From the NCBI RefSeq assembly GCF_013314895.1, contig NZ_JABTYE010000012.1:62001-126000 (forward strand): a DNA stretch of 64,000 nt, in the 5' to 3' direction. Positions within the stretch are counted from its first letter, which is position 1. Every line of letters begins with the position of its first letter. The notes under the pieces were generated by a model. It was not told where the DNA came from, made no database searches, and saw only the letters and a program-made list of their open reading frames with translations. Positions 6,685 to 14,991 of this stretch are shown piece by piece. The DNA comes from Cupriavidus gilardii (GTDB lineage: Bacteria > Pseudomonadota > Gammaproteobacteria > Burkholderiales > Burkholderiaceae). A program made the position numbers and the translations under genes.

Positions 6685-7440
6685 ATGAAAGACGCTTCGA
6701 CTTCCCGCTCCGCCGGCCGGGCCCAGGCCTCCGGCGCGAGCTCGACGGTGCGCGACCGGCTGCTCGAACACACGCTCGACCTGATCCGCACGCGGGGCTT
6801 CAACGGCTTCAGCTATCGCGATCTGGCCGAGCGCGTCGGCGTCAAGACGTCGAGCATTCATTACTACTTCCCGACCAAGGAAGACCTCGCGCTGGAAGCG
6901 GTGAACGCCTACAGCGCTCGCGTCGCCCGCTATCTGGATGGCATCGACGCGACGCTGCCGCCGCTGCAGCAGGCCGAGCGCTATCTGGCCTCGTGGCGGC
7001 GCGAATGCGGCGGGCAGCAGGTATGCCTGGCAGGCATGCTGTCGACGGAAGCCTTGTGCCTGCCGCCGGCGGTGCATCAAGCGCTGCAGGAATTCCATCG
7101 GATTCACGAGAGCTGGCTGACGGCGCTGCTGGAGCGAGCACGCGCGCAGAACGGCGGCGATGCGCAGCCGGCGATCGGCTCGGCGGCGCTGGCGCAGGTG
7201 TTGTTCGCCGCACTGCAGAACAGCCTGGTGTCCGTGCGGCTGTTCAATCAGACCGAGCGGCTGGAGCCGGCGGCGAATCTGCTGCTGGCCGCGGTGGCGG
7301 AACCGGAGGGAGCGGCACGGGCGTCGTCGGCTTCAACGCGGGCGATCGAGCCGACCAACGTACCCGACCACGCGCCGAACAACGCGCCAACCAGCGCGCC
7401 GACCAACGACCCGCAAGCGCTCAACGCCGCGTCGGCCTGA
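6685..7440 (+). CDS. TetR/AcrR-family transcriptional regulator
   Basis: 251 residues. The TetR N-terminal HTH spans about residues 22-70 (VRDRLLEHTLDLIRTRGFNG, then SYRDLAERVGVKTSSIHYYF, then PTKEDLALEAV). A helical ligand-binding domain follows with a C-terminal segment of the TetR_C type (GQQVCLAGMLSTEALCLPPA). The last 35 residues are a Pro/Asn/Thr/Ala-rich tail, unusual for the family and partly covering the convergent bcsR end (20-bp overlap). ATG 6685 is chosen because GGGGGAGGG ends 6 bases before it. Close placement behind the repeat-protein gene and the twin dyads suggest it controls that gene and itself. Ligand unknown. Confidence 0.88.
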   Translation: MKDASTSRSAGRAQASGASSTVRDRLLEHTLDLIRTRGFNGFSYRDLAERVGVKTSSIHYYFPTKEDLALEAVNAYSARVARYLDGIDATLPPLQQAERYLASWRRECGGQQVCLAGMLSTEALCLPPAVHQALQEFHRIHESWLTALLERARAQNGGDAQPAIGSAALAQVLFAALQNSLVSVRLFNQTERLEPAANLLLAAVAEPEGAARASSASTRAIEPTNVPDHAPNNAPTSAPTNDPQALNAASA

Positions 7441-7690
7441 GCCCCGGCGCGTCGGCGACGGCCTGGCTCTGCGCCTCGCCGTCTTCCCCATAGATCAGCC
7501 ATCCCGCCAGCCGCGGCCAGCGTGTCGCGGCGGCGCGGGCCGCCTGGGCTTCCTGCTCGTCGACATAGCGATGCGCAGCGAAGCCCGGCACCTTCATCGC
7601 CAGCGCCTCGATATCGTTGTTGGGCCGCGGTGCGTGCCGCGCGCGCATGCCGCGCCGCAGCCGGCCGGGCTTGCGCTCGCCGTCGCTCAT
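7421..7690 (-). CDS. bcsR: Cellulose biosynthesis protein BcsR-like
   Basis: 89 residues, last gene of the cellulose operon. The core NNDIEALAMKVPGFAAHRYV and ATRWPRLAGWLIYG matches E. coli BcsR, which has NDI.AL....LP and a KRWPLL segment. In E. coli BcsR partners with BcsQ to assemble and stabilise the synthase complex at the inner membrane. The ATG overlaps the bcsG stop (ATGA). Here it ends the operon, whereas in E. coli it is first, before bcsQ. The N-terminus is extended and Arg-rich compared with the 62-residue E. coli protein. Confidence 0.75.
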   Translation of the reverse strand: MSDGERKPGRLRRGMRARHAPRPNNDIEALAMKVPGFAAHRYVDEQEAQAARAAATRWPRLAGWLIYGEDGEAQSQAVADAPGLRPTRR

Positions 7691-9348
7691 TTGCCGTCCA
7701 CCCATACGCCGTCGGGCGTGCGGACCACGTAGCCGGTCCCGCGCTTCATCATCACGGTGGCCTCGTTCTCCCCGACCATGCGCGTCTGCGGCAGGTCCGC
7801 GGCATATTGCGAGGGGGCCGGCGCGCCTTGCCGGAACGGACTGTCGGCGACCAGATTGGACAACAGCTGCGACAGCGCCAGATAGCTGCTCGGGGCGTGA
7901 ACCGTCACCGGCCCGCCGGCGCCATTGCCGTTGCCCTGCGCATTGCCTGCCGCATTGCCGCCCGCAATACCGCCCGCAATACCGCCAACCTCGCCGCCCG
8001 CATTGCCGCCCTGCAAGCCGATCAGCTTGACTCCCACCGGCACATGCACGATCCGCGGCGTCGGAATCTCGCGCATGCCGGCGATCTGGTTGGCATCGCC
8101 ACGCAGCGCCGCGCCGTGCTCCGGCACGAACACCACCACCGCCTTGCGGCCCGACTGCGAAATCAGCGCGATCAGCTTGTCGATATCGTCGAGCAGCCGC
8201 GTCAGCCGCAGCGGATACGACTGGATGCTGGTCAGCTTCGAATCCGGCAGCCGGTTGCCGTCATGCAGCGTGACCGTGTTGTAGTACAGCGCGAGCGGCC
8301 CGCTGTTCTGCGCCAGCCGCGACTTGTACCACTTCTCGAGGACCGCGTAGTCGCCCAGGATCGGCGAATTGTCGAAGGCCCGCATCGCCGGCGGCACGCC
8401 GTCGACAGGCACGTGCGTGACGTTCGGTACGCCGATTTCCTTGTCGACGAAGCCGCGGAAATTGTCGAAGCGGCCATCGTGGTTCATCAGCACGCGCGTA
8501 TCGAAGCCGGCCTGCGCCAACGCTTCGAACAGATGGCATTGCGCCTGTGCGGGCGAGTACAGCGCCTGATGCGGCTGCTGGCCGCAAGTCGCGCGCAGCA
8601 ACCGGATGGCCGCCGGCCCGCTGTAGCTGGCCGCCGAGCTGAACTCGGTGAACAGATAGTCGAAGCGCGACAGCAGCGGATGATTGCGCGCCTTGGCGAC
8701 ATCGAGGTCGTCCCAGGACAGCGAGCAGACATGCAGCACGATGATGTCGAACTGACTGTCGGGCGAGGCGCTCAACGGCGTGAAGGCGACCTGACGGGTG
8801 GCTTCCTGCGCGCGGAAGGCGTTCAGCTGCGCTTCGTTGTCGCCGACTTCGGCCGGGCTGTCGATCCGCATCGTCGGGGCCGGCCGCTGCGCGGCCCGTG
8901 TGGCAGCGGGCCCTGTCGCCGCGGTACCGGTCGACACGGTGCCGGCACCTTGCCACAGCGGCACCACGATCAGCGCAAGCAGCACGAAGGTGGTGACGCG
9001 CACCCAGCGGTTGATCACCAGATACGCCAGCGTGACCACGATCGCGCCCAGCACCATTTGCGGGCTGACGAAGCGCTGCAGCAGTTCGAGCAGATAGGCC
9101 GGCGTGAAGGCGCTGAGGTTCGAGAACTGCGACACCACGCGCGCGAACGGCGGCAGGTTCGATTCGTGGTACAGCAGCGCCACGCCGACGACCACGGCCA
9201 GCACCTGGCGCAGCACGCGCAGGCCGCGGTGTTCCAGCGGCAGCACCAGCCACAGCGCGAACAGCAGGTTCAGCAGCCAGCGCGGCTGCACCTGCCCGAT
9301 CGCGAACAGGTACAGCTTGGCGGCGAAGTAGAGGTTCCAGATTCCCAT
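7687..9348 (-). CDS. bcsG: Cellulose phosphoethanolamine transferase BcsG
   Basis: 553 residues (E. coli 559). Inner-membrane enzyme that transfers phosphoethanolamine from lipid to nascent cellulose in the periplasm. N-terminal membrane segments (about 5-170: LNLLFALWLVLPLEH, VLAVVVGVALLYH, VLGAIVVTLAYLVIN, TTFVLLALIVVPLW) precede an alkaline-phosphatase-superfamily domain. The nucleophile motif SYSGPAAIRLLRATCGQ puts the expected Ser at about 243; FVPEHGAAL carries metal ligands. A Gly/Ala/Asn-rich insertion (about 440-475, GGNAGGEVGGIAGGIAGG) is unusual. The start at 9348 (MGIWNLYFAAK) matches family N-termini; longer frames are not supported. Confidence 0.93.
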   Translation of the reverse strand: MGIWNLYFAAKLYLFAIGQVQPRWLLNLLFALWLVLPLEHRGLRVLRQVLAVVVGVALLYHESNLPPFARVVSQFSNLSAFTPAYLLELLQRFVSPQMVLGAIVVTLAYLVINRWVRVTTFVLLALIVVPLWQGAGTVSTGTAATGPAATRAAQRPAPTMRIDSPAEVGDNEAQLNAFRAQEATRQVAFTPLSASPDSQFDIIVLHVCSLSWDDLDVAKARNHPLLSRFDYLFTEFSSAASYSGPAAIRLLRATCGQQPHQALYSPAQAQCHLFEALAQAGFDTRVLMNHDGRFDNFRGFVDKEIGVPNVTHVPVDGVPPAMRAFDNSPILGDYAVLEKWYKSRLAQNSGPLALYYNTVTLHDGNRLPDSKLTSIQSYPLRLTRLLDDIDKLIALISQSGRKAVVVFVPEHGAALRGDANQIAGMREIPTPRIVHVPVGVKLIGLQGGNAGGEVGGIAGGIAGGNAAGNAQGNGNGAGGPVTVHAPSSYLALSQLLSNLVADSPFRQGAPAPSQYAADLPQTRMVGENEATVMMKRGTGYVVRTPDGVWVDGK

Positions 9349-9427
9349 ATGGATCGCAGGGTTTGCAGTTCGGGCTTTGCGGTTCGGCCTTGGGGCGGGC
9401 TTGTGGTTTATCGAGACGGCGGCCGGG

Positions 9428-11995
9428 TCATGTCTGCCGCGTCCGCCGCCGTGCCAGCGCGGCCTCGAGCATGTCGATCGCCGCGTCGTACAGCCGCAGG
9501 AAGCCTTGATAACCCATCTCGATGACTTCCTTGAGCCCGCGCAGCGGTGCATCGCGTGGCTGATCGTCGAGCCAGTCGATCCACGCGTCGGCGCGTCCGA
9601 AGGTGCACTGGATCAGCTGCGTCTCGGCCTCCGGGCTCAGGTCCTGCATGCGCACGCCCAGGTGACGGTTGACGTTGCGGGCCACCGTGGCGGCGAAATG
9701 GTATTCGCGCGCGCCCCGCGACAGGCAGACGCCGACGCGTTCGCCCTCGTTCAGCGTCACGTCGATCGGCAGCAGCAGGCCCAGGCCGCCCAGCGAATAG
9801 TTCTCGGTCTTGCATGCCAGCGTGGTGCCATCCGGCAGCAGCAGCGTGGCCGGGACGCGCATCGGAATCCGGTGGGACACGCGCACCTGGCGCGCCTCCT
9901 TGGCGACGCCGATCGCGGCGCCCAGCATCAGCAGATTGACGCTGGCCCACACCATGTTCATCACCACCGTGCCGGGCTCGGTGGTGGTCCCCATCAGCAG
10001 CCGGCCCACGCCCATGCCGAGTCCCGCAATGTTCAGCGCGAGCAGCAGCAGATAGGGTTTGGAAATGGTCCAGTCCAGATAGTCGTCTTCGATGCGGCCG
10101 CCCTTGGCCGTCACGTTGAACTTGCCCAGGCGCGGGTTGATGAAGGCCATCGTGGTCGGCAGCACGATGTACCACGCCAGCACCGACTCGTAGACCTCGG
10201 CCCAGAACGAATGCCGGTACTTGCCCTGGATGCGCGAGTTGGTGATGTTGGCGATCACCAGATAGGGCAGCACGTAGGCCGCGATCATCGCCGCGGAGGT
10301 GTTGATCACATGCATGCCGAACACCAGATAGGCGAGCGGCATCGTCAGGAAGATCAGCCGCGGGATGCCGTAGAAGAAGTGCAGCATCGCGTTCGAGTAG
10401 CACAGCCGCTGGAACAGCTTCAGCCCCTTGCCGAGCAGCGGATTGTCGATGCGGAAGATCTGCGCCATGCCGCGCGCCCAGCGGATGCGCTGGCCGATAT
10501 GGCTGGCCAGGCTTTCGGTGGCCAGGCCCGCTGCCTGCACCGTGCGCAGGTACGCCGTGTTGTAGCCGCGCCGGTGCAGCTTGAGCGCCGTGTGCGCGTC
10601 CTCGGTCACGGTCTCGACTGCGATGCCGCCGATCTCGGTCAGCGGCGCGCGCTTGATCACCGCGCACGAGCCGCAGAAGAAGGCCGCGTTCCACAGGTCG
10701 TTGCCGTCCTGGATCAGCCCGTAGAACAGGCTGCCCTCGTTGGGCACGCGCCGGAAGGTATCGAAGTTGCGCTCGAACGGATCGGGCGAGAAGAAGTGGT
10801 GGGGCGTCTGCACCATCGCGCAGCGCGGATCGGCGATGAACTCGCCCATCGTCATCTGCAGGAAGGAGCGCGTCGGGATGTGGTCGCAGTCGAAGATCGC
10901 GATGTAGTCGCCCTGGGTGACGGACAGCGCGTGGTTGATGTTGCCCGCCTTGGCGTGGCGATTGTCGCTGCGCGTCAGGTAGTGCACGCCGGCCTGCTCG
11001 GCGAAGGCCTGCATCTGCGGCCGGCGGCCGTCGTCGAGCAGATAGATGTTCAGCTTGCCGCTGGGCCAGTCGAGGCTGCGCGCGGCGTAGACCGTCGGCT
11101 GCACCACCGACAGCGGTTCGTTGTAGGTCGGGATATAGACGTCGACGGTCGGCCATTGCGCGGTGTCGGCGGGCATCGGCTTGGGCCGGCGCGACAGCGG
11201 CCAGGCAGTCTGCACATAGCCAAGGATCAGCACCAGCCAGGTGTAGGCCTCGGCGGCGAACAGCAGATAGCCGATGGTGACCTCCATCGGCGTGGCCAGG
11301 TCCAGCGTCTCGGTGGCGCGCCACCAGATATAGCGCAGCGTCATCAGCAGCGACAGCGCCATCATCGTCAGCGTGGGGAAGCGCCCGGGGATCTTGCGCA
11401 GCACCATCACCGCGATCCAGACCAGCGCGAATACGGTCAGCTGTCCGCCCAGCGGCAGCGGGGTGGTGCACAGCACCAGGCCCGTCAGCGCCGCGAGCAC
11501 CAGCATCGTGGGCGCGAGCCCGCGCACGCGATGCACCAGCGCTGCCACGTGCGCCAGGCCGCTGCCGGCGCGCATCCAATCCACGCGCGGCAGCCGCGCC
11601 GCCAGGCGGCGCCGTTTGCGCGCGACGTAGCGGTAGGCCGGCTCCAGCCGCTGATCGAGCCAGCGGCGCAGCGCCGATTGCGATGGCGCCTGCTCCGGCA
11701 CGCTGCGTCGGCGCGTTGGCGCGGCCAGGCGCCGCCGCGGGCGAGGGGGGCGCACGAACAAGCGCCATATCCGACGTGGCAGGCTGTGCCGCGGATCGAT
11801 GCCAAGACGCTCCGCGCCGCGGCGCGATAGCCAGGACGCGAACTCGGCCGGCCAGTCGCGCTTGCCGGACCGGGGCGGGCGGAAGAACAGGCGCACCAGC
11901 CAGTCCGCGAGCGTCGGCTGTCCGGCAAGACCGAGCGCTTGCGCCAGCGTGGCGCGCAGCCGCAGCGTCAGGTCGAGCAGCACGCCGAGGATCAT
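9428..11995 (-). CDS. bcsA: Cellulose synthase catalytic subunit BcsA
   Basis: 855 residues (E. coli 872). Membrane glycosyltransferase family 2 enzyme that polymerises UDP-glucose into beta-1,4-glucan and extrudes it. Visible are the first GT motif DVYIPTYNE (about 285), DCD (about 369, metal/UDP), TED (about 464, catalytic base) and QRIRW (about 500, acceptor site). Transmembrane helices flank the domain. The C-terminal PilZ domain (about 700-800) has RVSHR and NYSLGG, the two halves of the c-di-GMP site, so activation by c-di-GMP should be intact. The N-terminus (about 1-170) is longer and Arg-rich. Its ATG overlaps the bcsQ stop. Partner BcsB is encoded at the other end of the operon. Confidence 0.97.
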   Translation of the reverse strand: MILGVLLDLTLRLRATLAQALGLAGQPTLADWLVRLFFRPPRSGKRDWPAEFASWLSRRGAERLGIDPRHSLPRRIWRLFVRPPRPRRRLAAPTRRRSVPEQAPSQSALRRWLDQRLEPAYRYVARKRRRLAARLPRVDWMRAGSGLAHVAALVHRVRGLAPTMLVLAALTGLVLCTTPLPLGGQLTVFALVWIAVMVLRKIPGRFPTLTMMALSLLMTLRYIWWRATETLDLATPMEVTIGYLLFAAEAYTWLVLILGYVQTAWPLSRRPKPMPADTAQWPTVDVYIPTYNEPLSVVQPTVYAARSLDWPSGKLNIYLLDDGRRPQMQAFAEQAGVHYLTRSDNRHAKAGNINHALSVTQGDYIAIFDCDHIPTRSFLQMTMGEFIADPRCAMVQTPHHFFSPDPFERNFDTFRRVPNEGSLFYGLIQDGNDLWNAAFFCGSCAVIKRAPLTEIGGIAVETVTEDAHTALKLHRRGYNTAYLRTVQAAGLATESLASHIGQRIRWARGMAQIFRIDNPLLGKGLKLFQRLCYSNAMLHFFYGIPRLIFLTMPLAYLVFGMHVINTSAAMIAAYVLPYLVIANITNSRIQGKYRHSFWAEVYESVLAWYIVLPTTMAFINPRLGKFNVTAKGGRIEDDYLDWTISKPYLLLLALNIAGLGMGVGRLLMGTTTEPGTVVMNMVWASVNLLMLGAAIGVAKEARQVRVSHRIPMRVPATLLLPDGTTLACKTENYSLGGLGLLLPIDVTLNEGERVGVCLSRGAREYHFAATVARNVNRHLGVRMQDLSPEAETQLIQCTFGRADAWIDWLDDQPRDAPLRGLKEVIEMGYQGFLRLYDAAIDMLEAALARRRTRQT

Positions 11996-12813
11996 GACCG
12001 TGCCCTCGCATCGTCGGCGGACGAGCCGATTGATGCCGCGATCCATTGCGACAGCCAGGCCGCAACGCCCTGCAGATCGTGCGCGGCCTGCGAATGCGGC
12101 ATCGCCCGACAGAAGTTCTCGCCGCGGGCCAGCGCTTCGGGCAAGCCGTGATCCAGATGCACCTGATAGGGCAGCAGCCGTTCCCCAAGACGGGCCCGCA
12201 GCAGCGCGAGCACATCGCCATGCAGCTGGCGCGCCGGCTGCACTCTGGTCGCAACGACGCGATAGGGCAGGCCGAGCTGTTCGAGCGCACTCTGCATGCG
12301 CGGCAGCGTGGCGCAAACTTCGGGCTCGGGCGGTGCCAGCATCAGCGCCAGATCCGCGGCGGCCAGCGCCTGCGCGGCATGGGAGCCGGGCCAGGCCGGT
12401 GTATCGATCAGCACCACGCCGTCGTCGGGCAGGTCGACCTGCGACAGCAGGCCGCGCAGCCACTGCGGTTGCTCCAGCAGGGTTCGCGTAGCGATGGCCT
12501 CGGCGTCGACATCATCGTCGCCGCCCTTGCCGCGAGGCATGCCATCGGCCTGACCCCACGGCACCAGCAGCACGTCGTCGTCGCTGCGCAGGGCCGCGGC
12601 CGCCCAGTCGTTGGCGGACGGCCGCAGGGCGGCGTCGACCAGCCCGCGCCCCACAGGCTCGCGCAGACCAAAATGCAGGCCGAGCAGATTGCGCGGATCG
12701 CACTCCAGAACCAGCACATCATGCCCACGCCCCGCGAGCAGCGAGGCCAGTGCGGCGGTCATTGTGCTGCGGCCCGCGCCGCCGACGGGCGCGACGATGG
12801 CGATCGTCCTCAT
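11992..12813 (-). CDS. bcsQ: Cellulose synthase accessory ATPase BcsQ (MinD/ParA-like)
   Basis: 273 residues. SIMIBI-class ATPase which in E. coli binds BcsR and localises and assembles the Bcs complex. The P-loop region is IAIVAPVGGAGRSTMTAA: Gly-rich but with Arg in place of the usual second Lys; E. coli BcsQ is also non-canonical here. Other family marks are VLVLECDPRNLLGL and VVLIDTPAWPG. An acidic loop (GGDDDVDAE, about 105-115) is extra. The start at 12813 overlaps the bcsF stop (ATGA); an upstream in-frame start is unlikely. Confidence 0.9.
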   Translation of the reverse strand: MRTIAIVAPVGGAGRSTMTAALASLLAGRGHDVLVLECDPRNLLGLHFGLREPVGRGLVDAALRPSANDWAAAALRSDDDVLLVPWGQADGMPRGKGGDDDVDAEAIATRTLLEQPQWLRGLLSQVDLPDDGVVLIDTPAWPGSHAAQALAAADLALMLAPPEPEVCATLPRMQSALEQLGLPYRVVATRVQPARQLHGDVLALLRARLGERLLPYQVHLDHGLPEALARGENFCRAMPHSQAAHDLQGVAAWLSQWIAASIGSSADDARARS

Positions 12814-13013
12814 CGCGCGCCGTCCTTCGGCGCCTGCCACCGCTTGCCGCGGATCACGATGCCTTCGAGCTGCGGCGGCAGCCGCACCGCGCGTCGCTGC
12901 CGCGGCTGGAACCAGCGGGGCATCACGCGCATCAGGTCCAGCTTCCAGATCAGCCAGGCGACGGGGGCGGCCAGTATCAGGCCCCAGATGAAATATCCGA
13001 TAAACACGCGCAT
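12810..13013 (-). CDS. bcsF: Cellulose biosynthesis protein BcsF
   Basis: 67 residues with a single N-terminal membrane helix (IGYFIWGLILAAPVAWLIW) and a basic cytoplasmic tail (MPRWFQPRQRRAVRLPP). In E. coli BcsF anchors BcsE at the membrane and supports BcsG in cellulose modification. It sits between bcsE and bcsQ and overlaps bcsQ by 4 bases. Assigned from size, topology and position, since sequence conservation is weak. Confidence 0.8.
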   Translation of the reverse strand: MRVFIGYFIWGLILAAPVAWLIWKLDLMRVMPRWFQPRQRRAVRLPPQLEGIVIRGKRWQAPKDGAR

Positions 13014-13020
13014 GGCGATG

Positions 13021-14973
13021 CTATTCCCTGGTTTTGAGCGGCACCGCGGCGGGCGCCGGCGCAGTGCGGGGTTTGGGACGCGAGCCGGCGTGTGCCGATG
13101 CGGAGGGCCGCAGCGCGTCGAGCGGGGATAGCAGCGGCAGTGCGGGTCGGGCGCGATCCCCTGGCGGCGTACTGGCCGTGGCCTGCGGGCCCGTGCTTGC
13201 CGACCCCGCAGTCGGCGCCGTAGTCGGCATCGCAGCCGGTGTCGCAGCCGGTGTCGCAGCTGGTGTCGCGGGGAGGGCGGCGCCTTCCCCCATCGTCGCC
13301 TCGCTCGCTTGCTCCCGTGCCTGCAGCCACCCGCTGTAATCGGGCAGCGCCCGCTCCGCGGCCTGCTGCGCGAACGCGTTCAGCGCGGCCTCGATGGTCG
13401 GGGCATCGCCGCAGCGCAGCTCCCCCGAGAACAGCGCCTCCAGCGGCCGCTGGAACACGCGCCGGCAGACCGCATCGGCGTCGTCGAGACGGCAGGCGAA
13501 GAAGAACACATAGACGCTGTCGGCGTCCGCACTGCAGATATCGCCGGTGCGGTTCATCCGGCAGGCGCGCAGCGCATCGATATGCGCGACCTCAGGCAGC
13601 AGCGTCAGGCGCAGCAGCACGTGCGGCAGCCGGATGGTGCGGCCCTGTTCGACCGCGCCGCGCACCGTGTCGATGAACTCGGCGGGCGGCACGTAGCCGA
13701 TCGCCGAACCGGTCAGCACCGCCGACAGGGCGGTGCGGTAGTCCGCCGGCAGCGGGCGCGAGAACACCTGCCCCTGCACGCCTTCGAGCATCGCCTGCAC
13801 ACGCGCGAACGGCGTGCGTCGCGCAATCACGAGATTGGCGCCGAGATTGAGCAGCAGCAGCTCGTAGTGCTGCCGCATCGCTTCCTGGTCCTCGCGCACG
13901 ACGATCTTGAGCGCGCTGCCGCGCGTGCGGCGCAGCCGGTGCACCTGTTCGGCCAGCGCCTCGAAGGCGCGGTTGCCGTGGTAATGCAGCAGCACGGTGG
14001 CCGCCACCGCGCCGCTGGCGCTCGCTACCGCGGCCTCGTTGCTGTCGACCAACTGCCAGGACTCCGGCACCCAGCGTTCGTGCGCGACGGCATCGCGGCA
14101 GACCACCACGCGATGTTCGTCGGGCGCCAGCAGGCCGGCCGACGCCGGATCGCCGCCTTCGCCTTCGATGCCCGCTCCGCTGACCATCAGGCGGTGCTCG
14201 TCGGGTGCGAAGCGCAGCGGCAGCGAGCGGCTGGCGAGCACCGCCTCGTGATCGCGCCAGAACGCCACCTCCCAGGTGTACTGGCCCTGCACCTGCGCCA
14301 GATGCGCGGCTCCGGCAAAGCGCGCATGCAGGCTGCCGAGATCGGCCGGCCGCCGGGTGTCGTCGATATCGTCCATCGGCGGGGCCAGCACCAGCAGCAG
14401 CGACAGACGTTCGCGGGCGCACCACGCCGCCAGCCGCGCGCCTTCGCGCGACAGGCGCGCGCCGTCGTGCCAGGAGAAGCAGGCTTCCGCGCCTTCGACC
14501 ATCACCGCGCTATTGCGGGCCGCGCATTGGTCGGCCAGCGCCTGCAGGGCGTCGAGCAGCGTGTCGATGTCGGCGCCGCGATGGCCGTTGTCGCTGCCGA
14601 CGCGCAGCCCGCACAGATTGGCACGATGATGCAGCGCGCCGCCCACGTCGATATCGAGCCCGTGTTCGCGCAGCGCCTGCGCGATGCCGTCGGCCGGACG
14701 CGCGGACAGCACCGTCGCCGGTCCGCGCAGCGCGGTGGCGGCGGTCTGCCAGAACAACGCGTCGCGCGCCGGCGACGGCTCGGCATAGACGATATGCACG
14801 TGCCCCGGCGCCAGCGTCGCCAGTTCGGACGGCAGGCCGTCGATCGCCAGCGCAGGCCGGGCCTGCAGCCGCGCGAACAGCGCCGAGCGCGGCAGCGCCG
14901 GCGCGCTCGATGCGGCGGATGCCGCGGAGTCCGGGGTCAGGGAAGTGGCGGCAGGCCTCGTCGATGGGCTCAT
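13021..14973 (-). CDS. bcsE: c-di-GMP-binding cellulose regulator BcsE
   Basis: 650 residues. Cytosolic regulator whose GIL domain binds c-di-GMP and boosts cellulose output. It has an N-terminal receiver-like/NTPase-like region (about 40-230), a middle GGDEF-like degenerate part (about 330-540) and an I-site-like RTGD at about 475-478 (in CRMNRTGDICSADADS), matching the RxGD motif known to bind the dinucleotide. The C-terminal 100 residues are a disordered Ala/Pro/Thr tail with TPAA tandem repeats encoded by repeated 12-mers near 13225-13275. It sits 7 bp upstream of bcsF and 18 bp downstream of bcsC. Confidence 0.9.
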   Translation of the reverse strand: MSPSTRPAATSLTPDSAASAASSAPALPRSALFARLQARPALAIDGLPSELATLAPGHVHIVYAEPSPARDALFWQTAATALRGPATVLSARPADGIAQALREHGLDIDVGGALHHRANLCGLRVGSDNGHRGADIDTLLDALQALADQCAARNSAVMVEGAEACFSWHDGARLSREGARLAAWCARERLSLLLVLAPPMDDIDDTRRPADLGSLHARFAGAAHLAQVQGQYTWEVAFWRDHEAVLASRSLPLRFAPDEHRLMVSGAGIEGEGGDPASAGLLAPDEHRVVVCRDAVAHERWVPESWQLVDSNEAAVASASGAVAATVLLHYHGNRAFEALAEQVHRLRRTRGSALKIVVREDQEAMRQHYELLLLNLGANLVIARRTPFARVQAMLEGVQGQVFSRPLPADYRTALSAVLTGSAIGYVPPAEFIDTVRGAVEQGRTIRLPHVLLRLTLLPEVAHIDALRACRMNRTGDICSADADSVYVFFFACRLDDADAVCRRVFQRPLEALFSGELRCGDAPTIEAALNAFAQQAAERALPDYSGWLQAREQASEATMGEGAALPATPAATPAATPAAMPTTAPTAGSASTGPQATASTPPGDRARPALPLLSPLDALRPSASAHAGSRPKPRTAPAPAAVPLKTRE

Positions 14974-14991
14974 GATTCGCGTCGGTCCGAT

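Noticed and set aside
7522..11830. Long plus-strand frames opposite bcsG and bcsA
   Set aside because: Antisense to genes with clear catalytic motifs; no ribosome site or domain of their own.
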